Of a DNA stretch of 64,000 bases, positions 27,984 to 37,627 are shown in pieces. The DNA is from Arachnia propionica. Lineage in GTDB: Bacteria > Actinomycetota > Actinomycetes > Propionibacteriales > Propionibacteriaceae. Position numbers and translations under genes: made by a program. Position 1 is the first letter of the stretch. The number at the start of each line of letters is the position of its first letter. The notes beneath the pieces are model-generated. The model was not told the origin of the DNA. It made no database searches and saw only the letters and a list, made by a program, of their open reading frames with translations. Location of the stretch: NCBI RefSeq assembly GCF_003932785.1, contig NZ_RQYT01000006.1, positions 1 through 64,000 of the forward strand, in the 5' to 3' direction.

Positions 27984-28709
27984 GTGGACCTGCCGAAGCT
28001 CACCCTCGCCGTGGATCTCGTCATCCTCACCATCCATGAGGACCAACTCAAGGTGGCCCTCGTTCGCCGAGGCATTCCCCCCTTCCTGGGGGCCTTCGCC
28101 CTGCCCGGCGGCTTCGTGCTCGACGATGAGTCCGTGCTCGACGCAGCACGGCGGGAGCTGGTCGAGGAGGCCGGACTCGTGGTGGAGTCGGCCCACCTGG
28201 AGCAACTCGCCACCTTCGGGGAACCGGACCGCGACCCGAGAGGGCGCGTGGTCTCCGTCGCCCATCTCGCGCTGACCCCCTCCCCCGGCCCGCTCGTCGC
28301 GGGCAGCGACGCCGCCGAGGCCGCCTGGTTCGACGTGGCGGATCTGCCCCCGCTGGCATTCGACCACGCGGAGATCCTCGCCGTCGGACTCGAACGCGCC
28401 CGGGCGAAGCTGGAGTACACCACCATCGCCACGAAGTTCTGCGCCCCGGAGTTCACGATGCGCGAACTCCGGGCGGTCTACGAGACCGCGTGGGGACAGG
28501 GGCTCGATCCGCGCAACTTCTCCCGGAAGGTCCTGGGCTCCCCCGGTTTCGTCGTGGAGTGCGGCACCCGCTCCGGGGGTCGGGGCCGGCCCGCCGCGCT
28601 GTACCGGGCGGGCGAGGCCGAATCACTCCACCCGGCGGTGCTCCGGGACGGCCTCAGTCGAGCAGGCGAAGCACGACCCCATCCGCCAACAGCCGACCGC
28701 GCAGGGTGA
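27984..28709 (+). CDS. NUDIX-winged-helix regulator (NrtR-like)
   Basis: A 241-residue protein with an N-terminal NUDIX domain and a C-terminal winged helix (FTMRELRAVYETAWGQGLDP, then NFSRKVLGSPGFVV), the NrtR architecture. The NUDIX box is intact: GFVLDDESVLDAARRELVEE followed by AGL, fitting Gx5Ex7RExxEExG, so it may still hydrolyse ADP-ribose-type compounds as well as bind DNA. GTG at 27984 is chosen because it opens the family's VDLPKLTLAVDLVIL strand and follows a -10 by six bases. It is the likely regulator of the divergent SPFH operon. The 3' end overlaps hemW by 56 bases. Confidence 0.88.
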   Translation: MDLPKLTLAVDLVILTIHEDQLKVALVRRGIPPFLGAFALPGGFVLDDESVLDAARRELVEEAGLVVESAHLEQLATFGEPDRDPRGRVVSVAHLALTPSPGPLVAGSDAAEAAWFDVADLPPLAFDHAEILAVGLERARAKLEYTTIATKFCAPEFTMRELRAVYETAWGQGLDPRNFSRKVLGSPGFVVECGTRSGGRGRPAALYRAGEAESLHPAVLRDGLSRAGEARPHPPTADRAG

Positions 28710-29859
28710 GGACGAGCCGCTCCGAGCGGATCTCGGCCAGCCCCTCCGCGACGATGTCCCCGACGCGTTCCCGTTCGCTGCCCGAGAGGACCATCAGCGG
28801 CAGGCCGTCGGCGAGTCGCAGCTCCAGCATCACCCGTTCGATGCGTCGATCCTCCGGAGTGAGCACCTCCCTGGCCTGCGCGGGTGACCTGCCCGCCAGG
28901 CACTCGGCGGCGTAGCTGCGGGGGTGTCGACGATTCCAGAACCGCACCCCTCCGATGTGGCTGTGGGCGCCCGGCCCGAACCCCCACCAGTTCGCCCCTC
29001 GCCAGTAGGCGAGGTTGTGGCGGCACCGTCCCCCCTCGCGCGCCCAGTTGCTGGTCTCGTAGTTGCTGAACCCCGCCGAGGTGAGCACCTCCTCCGCGAG
29101 CAGGTATTTCGCCGCCAGTTCGTCGTCATCCGGCATCGGCACCTCGCCCCGCCGCACCCGCAACGCCAGCCGGGTCCCCTCCTCGACGATGAGGGAGTAG
29201 GCGGAGACGTGGTCGACGGGGGCCTCGGTGACGGCGTCGAGACTGCGCCGCCAGTCGGCCTCGGACTCCCCTGGGGCCCCGAAGATCAGGTCGAGGGACA
29301 CGTGGTCGAAGCCCGCCTCGGTCGCCCAGCGGGCGACCTCGAGACCGCGTCCCGGCGTGTGGGCGCGCTCCAGGGTGGCCAGGACGTGAGGCACCACGGA
29401 CTGCATGCCGAGGGAGATCCGGGTGAACCCGCCCTCCCGCAGCGTCGCCAGGTAGGCGGGATCGACGGTCTCCGGGTTGGCCTCCGTCGTCACCTCGGCG
29501 TCCGCGGCCAGGCCGAACCTCTCCCTCAACTCCCCGAGCAGCCCCACCAGGTGCTCCGCGGGCAGCATGGTCGGGGTGCCGCCACCGAGGAACACCGTGG
29601 TCAGGGCGGGGCGATCGTCGCCGAGCACCTTCGCCGCAAGATCCATCTCCGCCACCACCGCCGACCGATAGTCGCCGGTGGACATGCCCGCCAACTCGGA
29701 GGGCGTGTAGGTGTTGAAGTCACAGTAGCCGCACCTCGTCCGGCAGAACGGCACGTGGACGTAGGCCACCAGCGGACGGTGCGGCACCTCGGCGAGGGCA
29801 GTCCCGGGAAGGGCGCCGTCGGCCGGGGCCGGGTCACCGGGGGGTGGCAGGCTGGGCAT
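28654..29859 (-). CDS. hemW: Heme chaperone HemW (radical SAM, HemN-like)
   Basis: A 401-residue radical SAM protein with the cluster motif CRTRCGYCDF, GGGTPTML, and the HemN C-terminal domain. HemW binds heme and delivers it to target proteins; older notes call it coproporphyrinogen oxidase. The start at 29859 (MPSLPPPGDPAPADGALP) matches the family; an ATG at 29898 with GAGG upstream would add 13 residues. It fits the usual lepA-hemW-hrcA order, here split by inserted cassettes. Confidence 0.93.
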   Translation of the reverse strand: MPSLPPPGDPAPADGALPGTALAEVPHRPLVAYVHVPFCRTRCGYCDFNTYTPSELAGMSTGDYRSAVVAEMDLAAKVLGDDRPALTTVFLGGGTPTMLPAEHLVGLLGELRERFGLAADAEVTTEANPETVDPAYLATLREGGFTRISLGMQSVVPHVLATLERAHTPGRGLEVARWATEAGFDHVSLDLIFGAPGESEADWRRSLDAVTEAPVDHVSAYSLIVEEGTRLALRVRRGEVPMPDDDELAAKYLLAEEVLTSAGFSNYETSNWAREGGRCRHNLAYWRGANWWGFGPGAHSHIGGVRFWNRRHPRSYAAECLAGRSPAQAREVLTPEDRRIERVMLELRLADGLPLMVLSGSERERVGDIVAEGLAEIRSERLVLTLRGRLLADGVVLRLLD

Positions 29860-29929
29860 CAGGGAAGAATAGCGCCCCTCTTCCGCGTTACCCGTCATGA
29901 AACCTCAGCGGAACTGGAAGACTTGGGAC

Positions 29930-31216
29930 ATGAACCTCACGCGACGCAGCATCCTTGGCCTCGGCGGTCTCGCCACCGCCGCCACCCTCACCGCCTGCGG
30001 CAACAACAGCGGACTGGGTGGCTCCTCCGCCGCCCCGACGACCTCTTCCGGGGATGACGGCTCCGGGATCACCCTCAGCCAGTGGTACCACGAGTACGGT
30101 GAGCAGGGGGTCCAGGAGGCCGTGAAACGGTACGCGGCGGAGTATCCGGACGCGAAGGTGGAGGTGAAGTGGACCCCCGGGGACTACGGGCAGATCCTCG
30201 CCGCCCAGCTCCTCACCGACGACGTGCCGGATGTGTTCGAGGTCGAGCAGGGCGGCTCGCTCGACATGATCCGCTCGGGGCAGATCGCGGACCTCACCGA
30301 ACTCATCTCCCCGGTCAAGGACGACTTCAACGACGCCGTGATGAAGCGGTTCACCTTCGACGGCAAGGTCCACGGCATCCCACAGACCATCGACATGCAG
30401 CTCCTGTTCTACCGTCCGTCCATACTCCAGGCCGCGGGGGTCAACCCGCCCACCACCTTCGAGGAGCTCGTCGCCGCGGCCAACGCCGTCGCCACCCCGG
30501 ACATGGGCGGCTTCTACGCCGGCAACGACGGGGGTGTCGCGGTGCTCGGCACCATGCTGCTGTGGGCCTCGGGCCACACCCAGCTCGACGAGGAACGCAC
30601 CAAGGCGGCATTCCTCACCGACGAGTTCTACGCCGCGCTGACCGCCTACCGGGAGTTCTCCACCTCCAAGGGCCTGCTGCAGGCCGCCTCGGCCGAGTGG
30701 TACTCGGGGGCGCCGTTCGCCCAGGGCGAGACCGCCATGCAGTGGACCGGGCTGTGGACGCTGCCCGAGATGATCGCCGCCCACGGCGACGACGTCGCGG
30801 TGCTGCCGTTCCCGAGGATCGGCGCGACGGGCCGACCGGCGGTTCCCTTCGGCGCCTTCGGCGCGTGCGTGGCCGCCAAGGGCAGGAACGTCCAGGCCGC
30901 GAAGGACTTCGTCAAGTGGCTGTGGATCGACCAGACCGACAAGCAGGTCGACTTCTCCGACTCCTACGGCACCCACATCCCGGCCCGCAAGTCCCTGGTC
31001 GCCAAGGCCAGCAAGCTGCAGTCCGGTCCCGGCGCGGATGCGGCGCGATTCGTCGAGGAGCACGGCTTCGCCAACGACATCATGTGGTCCGGCTCGCTGG
31101 GTGACACCTACTCGGCCGCCATCAGCAACGTCGTCAAACAGGGCACCGACCCGAAGGATGCGTTCAACGGCTTCGCCGACCTCGTCGCCGCTGAGCTCGA
31201 GAAGCTGAAGGGGTGA
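29930..31216 (+). CDS. Carbohydrate ABC transporter, substrate-binding lipoprotein
   Basis: A 428-residue family 1 extracellular solute-binding protein. It has an Arg-Arg start and lipobox LTAC (MNLTRRSILGLGGLATAATL then TAC), a linker, and typical segments YHEYGEQGVQEAVKRYAAEYP and MQWTGLWTLPEM. The sugar is unknown. ATG at 29930 is preceded by GGAAG and TGGGA. It is followed by two permeases with overlapping starts but no ATPase. Confidence 0.92.
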   Translation: MNLTRRSILGLGGLATAATLTACGNNSGLGGSSAAPTTSSGDDGSGITLSQWYHEYGEQGVQEAVKRYAAEYPDAKVEVKWTPGDYGQILAAQLLTDDVPDVFEVEQGGSLDMIRSGQIADLTELISPVKDDFNDAVMKRFTFDGKVHGIPQTIDMQLLFYRPSILQAAGVNPPTTFEELVAAANAVATPDMGGFYAGNDGGVAVLGTMLLWASGHTQLDEERTKAAFLTDEFYAALTAYREFSTSKGLLQAASAEWYSGAPFAQGETAMQWTGLWTLPEMIAAHGDDVAVLPFPRIGATGRPAVPFGAFGACVAAKGRNVQAAKDFVKWLWIDQTDKQVDFSDSYGTHIPARKSLVAKASKLQSGPGADAARFVEEHGFANDIMWSGSLGDTYSAAISNVVKQGTDPKDAFNGFADLVAAELEKLKG

Positions 31217-32103
31217 CCCGGCACCGCGGGGGGCTGTGGTTCCTCCTGTTCACAGCCCCCTTCGCGGTCGGCCTGCTCGTCTTCGTCTACGTCCCGATTC
31301 TCTGGAGCGCGGGCCTGTCCCTCTTCGAGGCGAGGAACACGCTCACCCCGACCCGTTTCGTCGGGTTGGAGAACTACGCGACGCTGCTGGCCGACCCGCT
31401 GTTCCGGGACTCCCTCATCGTGTTCGCGATCTTCGCCCTCGGGATCGTCCCGCTCACCTACGTTTGTTCACTCGGTCTCGCGCTGCTCCTCAACGGCCTG
31501 CGCTGGGGCCAGGCGTTCTTCCGCTCCGTGTACTTCATCCCGACGGCCGTGTCCTACGTCGTCGCCGCCCTCGTGTGGCGCTTCGGTTTCTTCTCCGGCA
31601 CCCGGTTCGGGCTGGTCAACTCCCTCATCCGCAGCCTCGGCGGGGACCCCGTCAACTGGCTGGGCGGCGCCAACGGGCTGTACTGGGTGGCGCTGGTGTC
31701 CGTGCGGCTGTGGCTCCAGTCCGGCTTCTACATGATCCTGTTCATCGCGGGCCTCCAGCGGATTCCCCCCGAGACCTACGAGGCGGCGGCCCTCGACGGC
31801 GCCCACGGCTGGAAGGTGCTGCGTCACATCACGCTCCCCCAGCTGCGCGCCACCTCGGTCGCCGTCATCATGCTGCTGCTCATCAACGCCTTCCAGGCCT
31901 TCGACGAGTTCTACAACATGCTCGGCTCCATCGGCACCTACCCGCCCTACGGTCGGCCCCCGCTGGTGCACCTCTACCTCGTCGCGCTCGGCGGCGGCCA
32001 GCAGAACCTCGGCCTGGGTGGCGCCGGGACGATGATCCTGGCCTCCATCATCGTCGTGTTCGGTCTCGTGCAGAACCGGGTGTTGAACAGGGGGAATCGC
32101 TGA
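31213..32103 (+). CDS. Carbohydrate ABC transporter permease (MalF/UgpA type)
   Basis: A 296-residue permease with six spans, starting with GTG overlapping the binding-protein stop (GTGA). The EAA loop is visible as YEAAALDGAHGWKVLRHITLP, where the shared ATPase docks. It forms a heterodimer with the next gene product. Confidence 0.93.
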   Translation: MTRHRGGLWFLLFTAPFAVGLLVFVYVPILWSAGLSLFEARNTLTPTRFVGLENYATLLADPLFRDSLIVFAIFALGIVPLTYVCSLGLALLLNGLRWGQAFFRSVYFIPTAVSYVVAALVWRFGFFSGTRFGLVNSLIRSLGGDPVNWLGGANGLYWVALVSVRLWLQSGFYMILFIAGLQRIPPETYEAAALDGAHGWKVLRHITLPQLRATSVAVIMLLLINAFQAFDEFYNMLGSIGTYPPYGRPPLVHLYLVALGGGQQNLGLGGAGTMILASIIVVFGLVQNRVLNRGNR

Positions 32104-32924
32104 TGTCCACGAAACTCGGCACGGGGCTGCGTTACGGCGTGGCGACTGCGCTGGCCCTGTTCTTCCTGCTGCCGTTCTACGTCATCGTCCGCAACGCGTT
32201 CTCCACCACCCAGAACATCACCGCCGCGCGCTGGAACTGGCTGCCCGACCAGCTCAACCTCACCAACCTCGATTCCCTGCTGGCCAACGACTCCATCGGG
32301 ATCGGCAGGGCGATGCTGAACTCGGCCATCATGGCCACCCTCCAGACCTGCGGCACCGTCGTCGTCTCCCTCATGGCCGGATACGCGCTCGCCCGGTACA
32401 CGGGATGGGCGGCACGGGTGCTGCTGGGCATGACCATCTTCACGCTCATGGTCCCGGCCGCCACCACCTTCGTGCCGATGTTCATCATCACGGCCCAGTT
32501 CGGCTGGATCGACTCGTTCCGGGGGCTGGTCATCCCCGGCATGTTCTCCGCCTTCGCGACCTACCTGTTCCGGCAGGCCTTCCTCGACTTCCCCGTCGAG
32601 CTGGAGGACGCCGCCCTCGTCGACGGCTGCAACCCCTTCACCGCCTTCTGGCGGATCGTCGTCCCCAACGCCAAGGAGACCATCGCGGCGGTCGGAACCA
32701 TCGTGCTCATCGGCTCGTGGAACGCGTTCCTGTGGCCCTCACTCGTCGGCCGCGACGCCACCCGGACCGTCCAGGTCGCCCTCAGCCAGTTCATGACCAG
32801 CCAGGGGGTCCGCTATCCGGAGCTCTTCATGGGCTCCCTCATCGCGATCGCCCCGATGCTGGTGGTCTTCCTGTTCCTGCAACGCTTCCTCGTCCAAGGG
32901 CTGACCACCTCGGGTCTCAGGTGA
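32103..32924 (+). CDS. Carbohydrate ABC transporter permease (MalG type)
   Basis: A 273-residue permease with six spans; EAA loop LEDAALVDGCNPFTAFWRIV. ATG at 32103 overlaps the previous TGA as TGATG. The 3' end overlaps the convergent methyltransferase by 8 bases. No ATP-binding gene follows, so the pair probably uses a multitask ATPase of the MsiK kind encoded elsewhere. Confidence 0.93.
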   Translation: MSTKLGTGLRYGVATALALFFLLPFYVIVRNAFSTTQNITAARWNWLPDQLNLTNLDSLLANDSIGIGRAMLNSAIMATLQTCGTVVVSLMAGYALARYTGWAARVLLGMTIFTLMVPAATTFVPMFIITAQFGWIDSFRGLVIPGMFSAFATYLFRQAFLDFPVELEDAALVDGCNPFTAFWRIVVPNAKETIAAVGTIVLIGSWNAFLWPSLVGRDATRTVQVALSQFMTSQGVRYPELFMGSLIAIAPMLVVFLFLQRFLVQGLTTSGLR

Positions 32925-33783
32925 GTCGGGCAATGAGGGTGAAGGACGCCGGGAGCCGTTCCGGGCGATCCCTGAGCCGGAACTCCCCTCGGTCGTCGGC
33001 CACCATGAGGCCGGGCAACGCGTCCCAGGGCACACTGTCGTGCTCGACGAGCAGTTCCAGCGCCAGTCCCACATCGAGGATCGCCATGACGATCTCGGAC
33101 AGGGCATGATTCCACTCCATCGACACGGGCGAGGCCACAGCCTCCTCCCCGGTGTAGGAGTACTCGTCACGCCAGATCAGCGCCTCGGTCTCCTCCCAGT
33201 AGGGCAGTTCCAGGGACGGCGTCGCCAGGCCCGGACCGGTGATCCAGGGCTGCTGTTCCCGGTCCGGATGGGGGTGGCCCACCTCCTGGGCCACGAGGGA
33301 GTTCAGCACCGGGTGCGAGTCCCTGACGAACAGGCGCCCCCCGGGGCGGAGCAGGCCCCGCACCGTTGAGGCCCAGCGCCGGATGTCAGGTACCCAGCAC
33401 AGTGCCCCGATCCCGGTGTAGACCAGATCGAAGCGACCTCGACCCAACATCTCCGCCGCATCCAGGACATCCGCCACGACGTAGTCGACCTCGACCCCGG
33501 CCTCGGCCGCGATCCGCCGCGCGTGATGGATGGACCGGGGCGACAGGTCGAGTCCGGTCATCCGGGCCCCGAGACGAGCCAGGCTCACCGTGTCCGTGCC
33601 GAGATGGCACTGGAGGTGGACTGCCTCGAGCCCGGTGACCTCCCCCAGCCGCGGCAGGTCGAAGGCCACCACCCGGGAGATCCACTGCGGATCCGTCACC
33701 CGATCCACCTCATACCCACGGGAGCCGACGTGCACATCGGCACGCGCATCCCAGTTGGCCCGGTTGATCGTCAGATGGTCCAT
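32917..33783 (-). CDS. Class I SAM-dependent methyltransferase
   Basis: A 288-residue methyltransferase. The SAM-binding motif I region is VHLQCHLGTDTVSLARLGA, with motif II-like MTGLDLSPRSI and FDLVYTGIGALCWVPD. The GxGxG glycine loop is poor (CHLGTD), as in UbiE-like relatives. The C-terminal half is long and unusual for a minimal enzyme. The substrate is unknown. It is located between lepA and the sugar importer. Confidence 0.85.
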   Translation of the reverse strand: MDHLTINRANWDARADVHVGSRGYEVDRVTDPQWISRVVAFDLPRLGEVTGLEAVHLQCHLGTDTVSLARLGARMTGLDLSPRSIHHARRIAAEAGVEVDYVVADVLDAAEMLGRGRFDLVYTGIGALCWVPDIRRWASTVRGLLRPGGRLFVRDSHPVLNSLVAQEVGHPHPDREQQPWITGPGLATPSLELPYWEETEALIWRDEYSYTGEEAVASPVSMEWNHALSEIVMAILDVGLALELLVEHDSVPWDALPGLMVADDRGEFRLRDRPERLPASFTLIARLT

Positions 33784-33797
33784 GCGCCGACCCCCAC

Positions 33798-35621
33798 CTA
33801 CTTCTTGGTCGGCTCCGAGGTTGACAGTGCGGCGACGAAGGCCTCCTGGGGGACCTCGACCCGGCCCACCATCTTCATCCGCTTCTTGCCCTCCTTCTGC
33901 TTCTCCAGCAGCTTGCGCTTGCGGGAGATGTCACCGCCGTAGCACTTGGCGAGGACGTCCTTGCGGATGGCGCGGATGGTCTCGCGGGCGATCACCCGGG
34001 AGCCGATCGCGGCCTGGATGGGCACCTCGAACTGCTGCCGCGGGATGAGCTCCTTGAGCTTGCCCGCCATGGCCAGACCGTAGGAGTAGGCCTTGTCCTT
34101 GTGGACGATCGCGGAGAAGGCGTCCACCGGGTCGCCGTGGAGGAGGATGTCCACCTTGACCAGGTCGGCGACCTGCTCACCGTCGGGCTCGTAGTCCAGC
34201 GAGGCGTAGCCCTTGGTGCGTGACTTGAGGGCGTCGAAGAAGTCGAAGACGATCTCGGCCAGGGGCAGCGTGTACCGGATCTCGACGCGGTCCTCCGAGA
34301 GGTAGTCGAGTCCCCGCTGCACGCCGCGCCTGGTCTGGCACAGCTCCAGGATGGTGCCGATGTACTCGCTCGGGGTGAGGATGGTGCCCCTGACCACAGG
34401 TTCGTGGACCTCCGCGATCTTGCCCGTCGGGTACTCCGACGGGTTGGTCACGGTGTGTTCGCTGCCGTCCTCCATCACCACCCGGTACACCACGTTGGGG
34501 GCGGTTGAGATGAGGTCCAGGTTGAACTCACGCTCGAGACGCTCCCGGACGATCTCCATGTGGAGCAGACCGAGGAACCCGACCCGGAACCCGAAACCCA
34601 GCGCTCCGGAGGTCTCCGGCTCATAGGTGAGGGCGGCGTCGTTGAGCTGGAGCTTCTCCAGGGCCTCGCGAAGCTCGTTGAAGTCGTCCCCGTCGATCGG
34701 GTAGAGCCCCGCGTAGACCATCGGGTTGGGGTGGCGGTAGCCACCCAGGTCCTCGGTGGCGGAGCGCGTCGCCCCCGTGATGGTGTCGCCCACCCGGGAC
34801 TGGCGGACATCCTTCACCCCGGTGATGAGGTAACCGACCTCGCCCACGCCGAGGGCCGCCGCCTTGACGGGCTCCGGGGAGATGACCCCGACCTCCAGCA
34901 GGTCGTGCTCGGCCTTCGTCGACATCATGAGAATGCGTTCGCGATGACTCAGCTCGCCGTCCACCACCCGCACGTAGGTGACCACACCCCGGTAGGTGTC
35001 GTAGACCGAGTCGAAGATCAGGGCCCGGGCGGGAGCGTCGGGATCGCCCACCGGCGGCGGGATCTGCGCCACGATCTGGTTGAGCAGTTCCTCAACCCCC
35101 ACACCGGTTTTGGCGGAGACCTGCAGCACCTCGGACTCGTCGCACCCGATGATGCCCGCGAGTTCAGCGGCGTACTTCTCCGGGTTGGCGCTCGGCAGAT
35201 CGATCTTGTTGAGCACCGGGATGATGTGGAGATCCGCCTCCAGGGCCAGGTACAGGTTGGCCAGCGTCTGGGCCTCGATGCCCTGGGCGGCGTCGACGAG
35301 CAGGATCGCACCCTCGCACGCGGCCAGCGAACGCGACACCTCGTAGGTGAAGTCGACGTGGCCTGGGGTGTCGATCATGTTGAGGATGTGCTCGGTACCC
35401 TCGACCGTCCACGGCATCCTCACCGCCTGCGACTTGATGGTGATGCCGCGTTCGCGTTCGATGTCCATCCGGTCGAGGTACTGGGCCCGCATCGCGCGTT
35501 CATCCACGACCTTGGTCAACTGCAACATCCGATCGGCAAGGGTCGACTTGCCGTGGTCGATGTGCGCGATGATGCAGAAGTTGCGGATGATCGACGGGTC
35601 GGTCTTACCGGGAGCGGGCAT
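33798..35621 (-). CDS. lepA: Elongation factor 4 (LepA)
   Basis: A 607-residue translational GTPase that can back-translocate ribosomes and aids their biogenesis. G1 AHIDHGKST (residues 19-27), G3 DTPGHVDF, G4 NKID, and the LepA-specific C-terminal domain ending [21 protein letters not shown] as a basic tail are all present. It is divergent from rpsT. Confidence 0.98.
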   Translation of the reverse strand: MPAPGKTDPSIIRNFCIIAHIDHGKSTLADRMLQLTKVVDERAMRAQYLDRMDIERERGITIKSQAVRMPWTVEGTEHILNMIDTPGHVDFTYEVSRSLAACEGAILLVDAAQGIEAQTLANLYLALEADLHIIPVLNKIDLPSANPEKYAAELAGIIGCDESEVLQVSAKTGVGVEELLNQIVAQIPPPVGDPDAPARALIFDSVYDTYRGVVTYVRVVDGELSHRERILMMSTKAEHDLLEVGVISPEPVKAAALGVGEVGYLITGVKDVRQSRVGDTITGATRSATEDLGGYRHPNPMVYAGLYPIDGDDFNELREALEKLQLNDAALTYEPETSGALGFGFRVGFLGLLHMEIVRERLEREFNLDLISTAPNVVYRVVMEDGSEHTVTNPSEYPTGKIAEVHEPVVRGTILTPSEYIGTILELCQTRRGVQRGLDYLSEDRVEIRYTLPLAEIVFDFFDALKSRTKGYASLDYEPDGEQVADLVKVDILLHGDPVDAFSAIVHKDKAYSYGLAMAGKLKELIPRQQFEVPIQAAIGSRVIARETIRAIRKDVLAKCYGGDISRKRKLLEKQKEGKKRMKMVGRVEVPQEAFVAALSTSEPTKK

Positions 35622-35678
35622 TCACGGTCCTTGGTTCCGGGGAGCGGGACGAGTCATCATCTCATGGATCGCCCCGAT

Positions 35679-35708
35679 TTGGCCCGAACCCCACGACTCG
35701 GCTAATCT
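35679..35708 (+). promoter_or_regulatory. rpsT promoter
   Basis: TTGGCC (35679-35684) and TAATCT (35703-35708) are spaced by 18 bases and lie 61 bases before the rpsT start. Confidence 0.5.
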
Positions 35709-35769
35709 GGACCGTCGCGTCCGTGCGGCGCCCGTACCGAGTACCCAGAACTGAGTGAGGCAAGCCCAA

Positions 35770-36033
35770 GTGGCAAACATCAAGTCCCAGAAGAAGCGCA
35801 TCAAGACCAACGAGATCGCGCGCCAGCGCAACAAGGCGATCAAGTCTCAGCTGCGCACCCACGTGCGCAACTTCCGCACGGCCGTCGCCGAGGGCGACAA
35901 CGAGAAGGCCATCGAGCTCGCCAAGGTCGCGAACCGCGCCCTGGACAAGGCCGTCACCAAGGGCGTCATCCATGCCAACCAGGCGGCCAACCGCAAGTCG
36001 GCCATCAGCCTGACCGCCAACACGCTCGCCTGA
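35770..36033 (+). CDS. rpsT: 30S ribosomal protein S20
   Basis: An 87-residue, Lys/Arg-rich bS20. GTG at 35770 ([15 protein letters not shown]) matches the family start; an ATG-like start five codons earlier would add residues not seen in S20. It binds 16S rRNA early in small-subunit assembly. A strong hairpin terminator follows. Confidence 0.97.
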   Translation: MANIKSQKKRIKTNEIARQRNKAIKSQLRTHVRNFRTAVAEGDNEKAIELAKVANRALDKAVTKGVIHANQAANRKSAISLTANTLA

Positions 36034-36050
36034 TCCCACGATCAACGCTG

Positions 36051-36086
36051 ACAGCGCCCTGACCCACTCGGTGGTCCGGGCGCTGT
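36051..36086 (+). terminator. Rho-independent terminator after rpsT
   Basis: ACAGCGCCC (36051-36059) pairs perfectly with GGGCGCTGT (36078-36086), an inner CAC/GTG lengthens the stem, and TTTC follows. Confidence 0.75.
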
Positions 36087-36132
36087 TTCACGTATGCTCC
36101 ACGCAACCGACCTTCACGAGGGGGAACACCAG

Positions 36133-37623
36133 ATGCACGCTGTCGGATTCGACCGGGAGAAGTACCTTGCCCTGCAGGGTGAACACATCGAGGCCCGGCG
36201 CAGACAGTTCGGCGGCAAGCTCTACCTGGAGTTCGGGGGCAAGCTCGTCGACGACATGCACGCCTCCCGCGTGCTGCCCGGGTTCACCCCCGACAACAAG
36301 ATCGTCATGCTCGCAGGGCTCGCCGACGAGGTGGAGATCGTCGTGGTCGTCAACGCCGAGGACTTCTCCCGCCACAAGGTCCGGGCCGACCTCGGCATCT
36401 CGTACGAGGACGACGTCCTGCGCCACATCGATCTGTTCCGCGACTACGGACTGCACGTCGGCAGCGTCGTCATCTCGAGGTGGAGCAACGACAACCGTCA
36501 GGCGGCGGCGTTCAAGCGCAAGCTGGAGCGGCTCGGCATCAGGGTCCACCGCCACCACGCCATCCCCGGCTACCCCCACGACGTCACGAGGATCGTGTCG
36601 CCGGAGGGCTACGGCCGCAACGACTACGTGGAGACGGAGCGGGATCTCGTGGTGGTGACCGCACCCGGACCCGGCTCCGGGAAAATGGCCACCTGCCTGT
36701 CCCAGCTGTACCACGACCACCAGCGCGGGATCCGGTCCGGCTACGCCAAGTTCGAGACCTTCCCCATCTGGAACCTGCCCCTCAACCACCCCGTCAACGT
36801 CGCCTACGAGGCCGCCACCGCGGACCTCGACGACGTCAACATGATCGACCACTACCACCTCGCCGCCTACGGGGTGCAGACGGTGAACTACAACCGCGAC
36901 ATCGAGATCTTCCCGGTGCTCAAGCGGCTGTTCGAGCAGCTGCTCGGCGAGAGCCCCTACCAGTCCCCCACCGACATGGGCGTCAACATGGCGGGGATGT
37001 GCATCAGCGACGACGAGGTGTGCCAGGAGGCGTCCCGGCAGGAGGTCATCCGCCGCTACTTCAAGGCCAGGGTGCAGGAGCAGCGCGACCAGCTGGAGCC
37101 CACCCAGTCGGAACGGATCGCGTTGCTCATGGGACAGCTGGGTGTCAGCGGGGAGGATCGCCCCGTCGTGGTCCCCGCCCTCGAGCGGGAGAAGGCCACG
37201 AGGGCGCCCGCCGCCGCGATCCAGCTCCACGACGGTCAGATCATCGTCGGCAAGACCTCGCCACTGCTCGGGGCCTGTTCCGCCATGCTCCTCGATGCCC
37301 TCAAGGCCCTCGCCGGGATCGACCCGGAGGTCAAGCTCCTGGAGGAGGAGACCATCGCCCCGATCCAGAACCTCAAGACCCAACATCTCGGCAGCCGGAA
37401 TCCGCGGCTCCACACCGACGAGGTCCTCATCGCCCTTGCGGTGAGCGCCAACCACAGCGAGTTCGCCCGCCGCGCCCTGGCGCAGCTGGAGAACCTGCGT
37501 GGCTGTGAGATCCACTCGACGGTGATCCTTGGCCCCGTGGACGAGGCGATCCTTCGGAATCTGGGGACGAACGTCACCTCGGAACCCGTCTTCCAGACCA
37601 AGAAGCTCTACCGCAAACGCTGA
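36133..37623 (+). CDS. DUF1846 family protein
   Basis: A 496-residue member of DUF1846. It has an N-terminal domain [39 protein letters not shown] (a P-loop-like element), [16 protein letters not shown], and [17 protein letters not shown]. Solved members have a two-domain nucleotide-binding-like fold, but no reaction is established. ATG at 36133 follows GAGGGGGA. It is a stand-alone gene between the rpsT terminator and the convergent holA. Confidence 0.9.
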   Translation: MHAVGFDREKYLALQGEHIEARRRQFGGKLYLEFGGKLVDDMHASRVLPGFTPDNKIVMLAGLADEVEIVVVVNAEDFSRHKVRADLGISYEDDVLRHIDLFRDYGLHVGSVVISRWSNDNRQAAAFKRKLERLGIRVHRHHAIPGYPHDVTRIVSPEGYGRNDYVETERDLVVVTAPGPGSGKMATCLSQLYHDHQRGIRSGYAKFETFPIWNLPLNHPVNVAYEAATADLDDVNMIDHYHLAAYGVQTVNYNRDIEIFPVLKRLFEQLLGESPYQSPTDMGVNMAGMCISDDEVCQEASRQEVIRRYFKARVQEQRDQLEPTQSERIALLMGQLGVSGEDRPVVVPALEREKATRAPAAAIQLHDGQIIVGKTSPLLGACSAMLLDALKALAGIDPEVKLLEEETIAPIQNLKTQHLGSRNPRLHTDEVLIALAVSANHSEFARRALAQLENLRGCEIHSTVILGPVDEAILRNLGTNVTSEPVFQTKKLYRKR

Positions 37624-37627
37624 CGAC

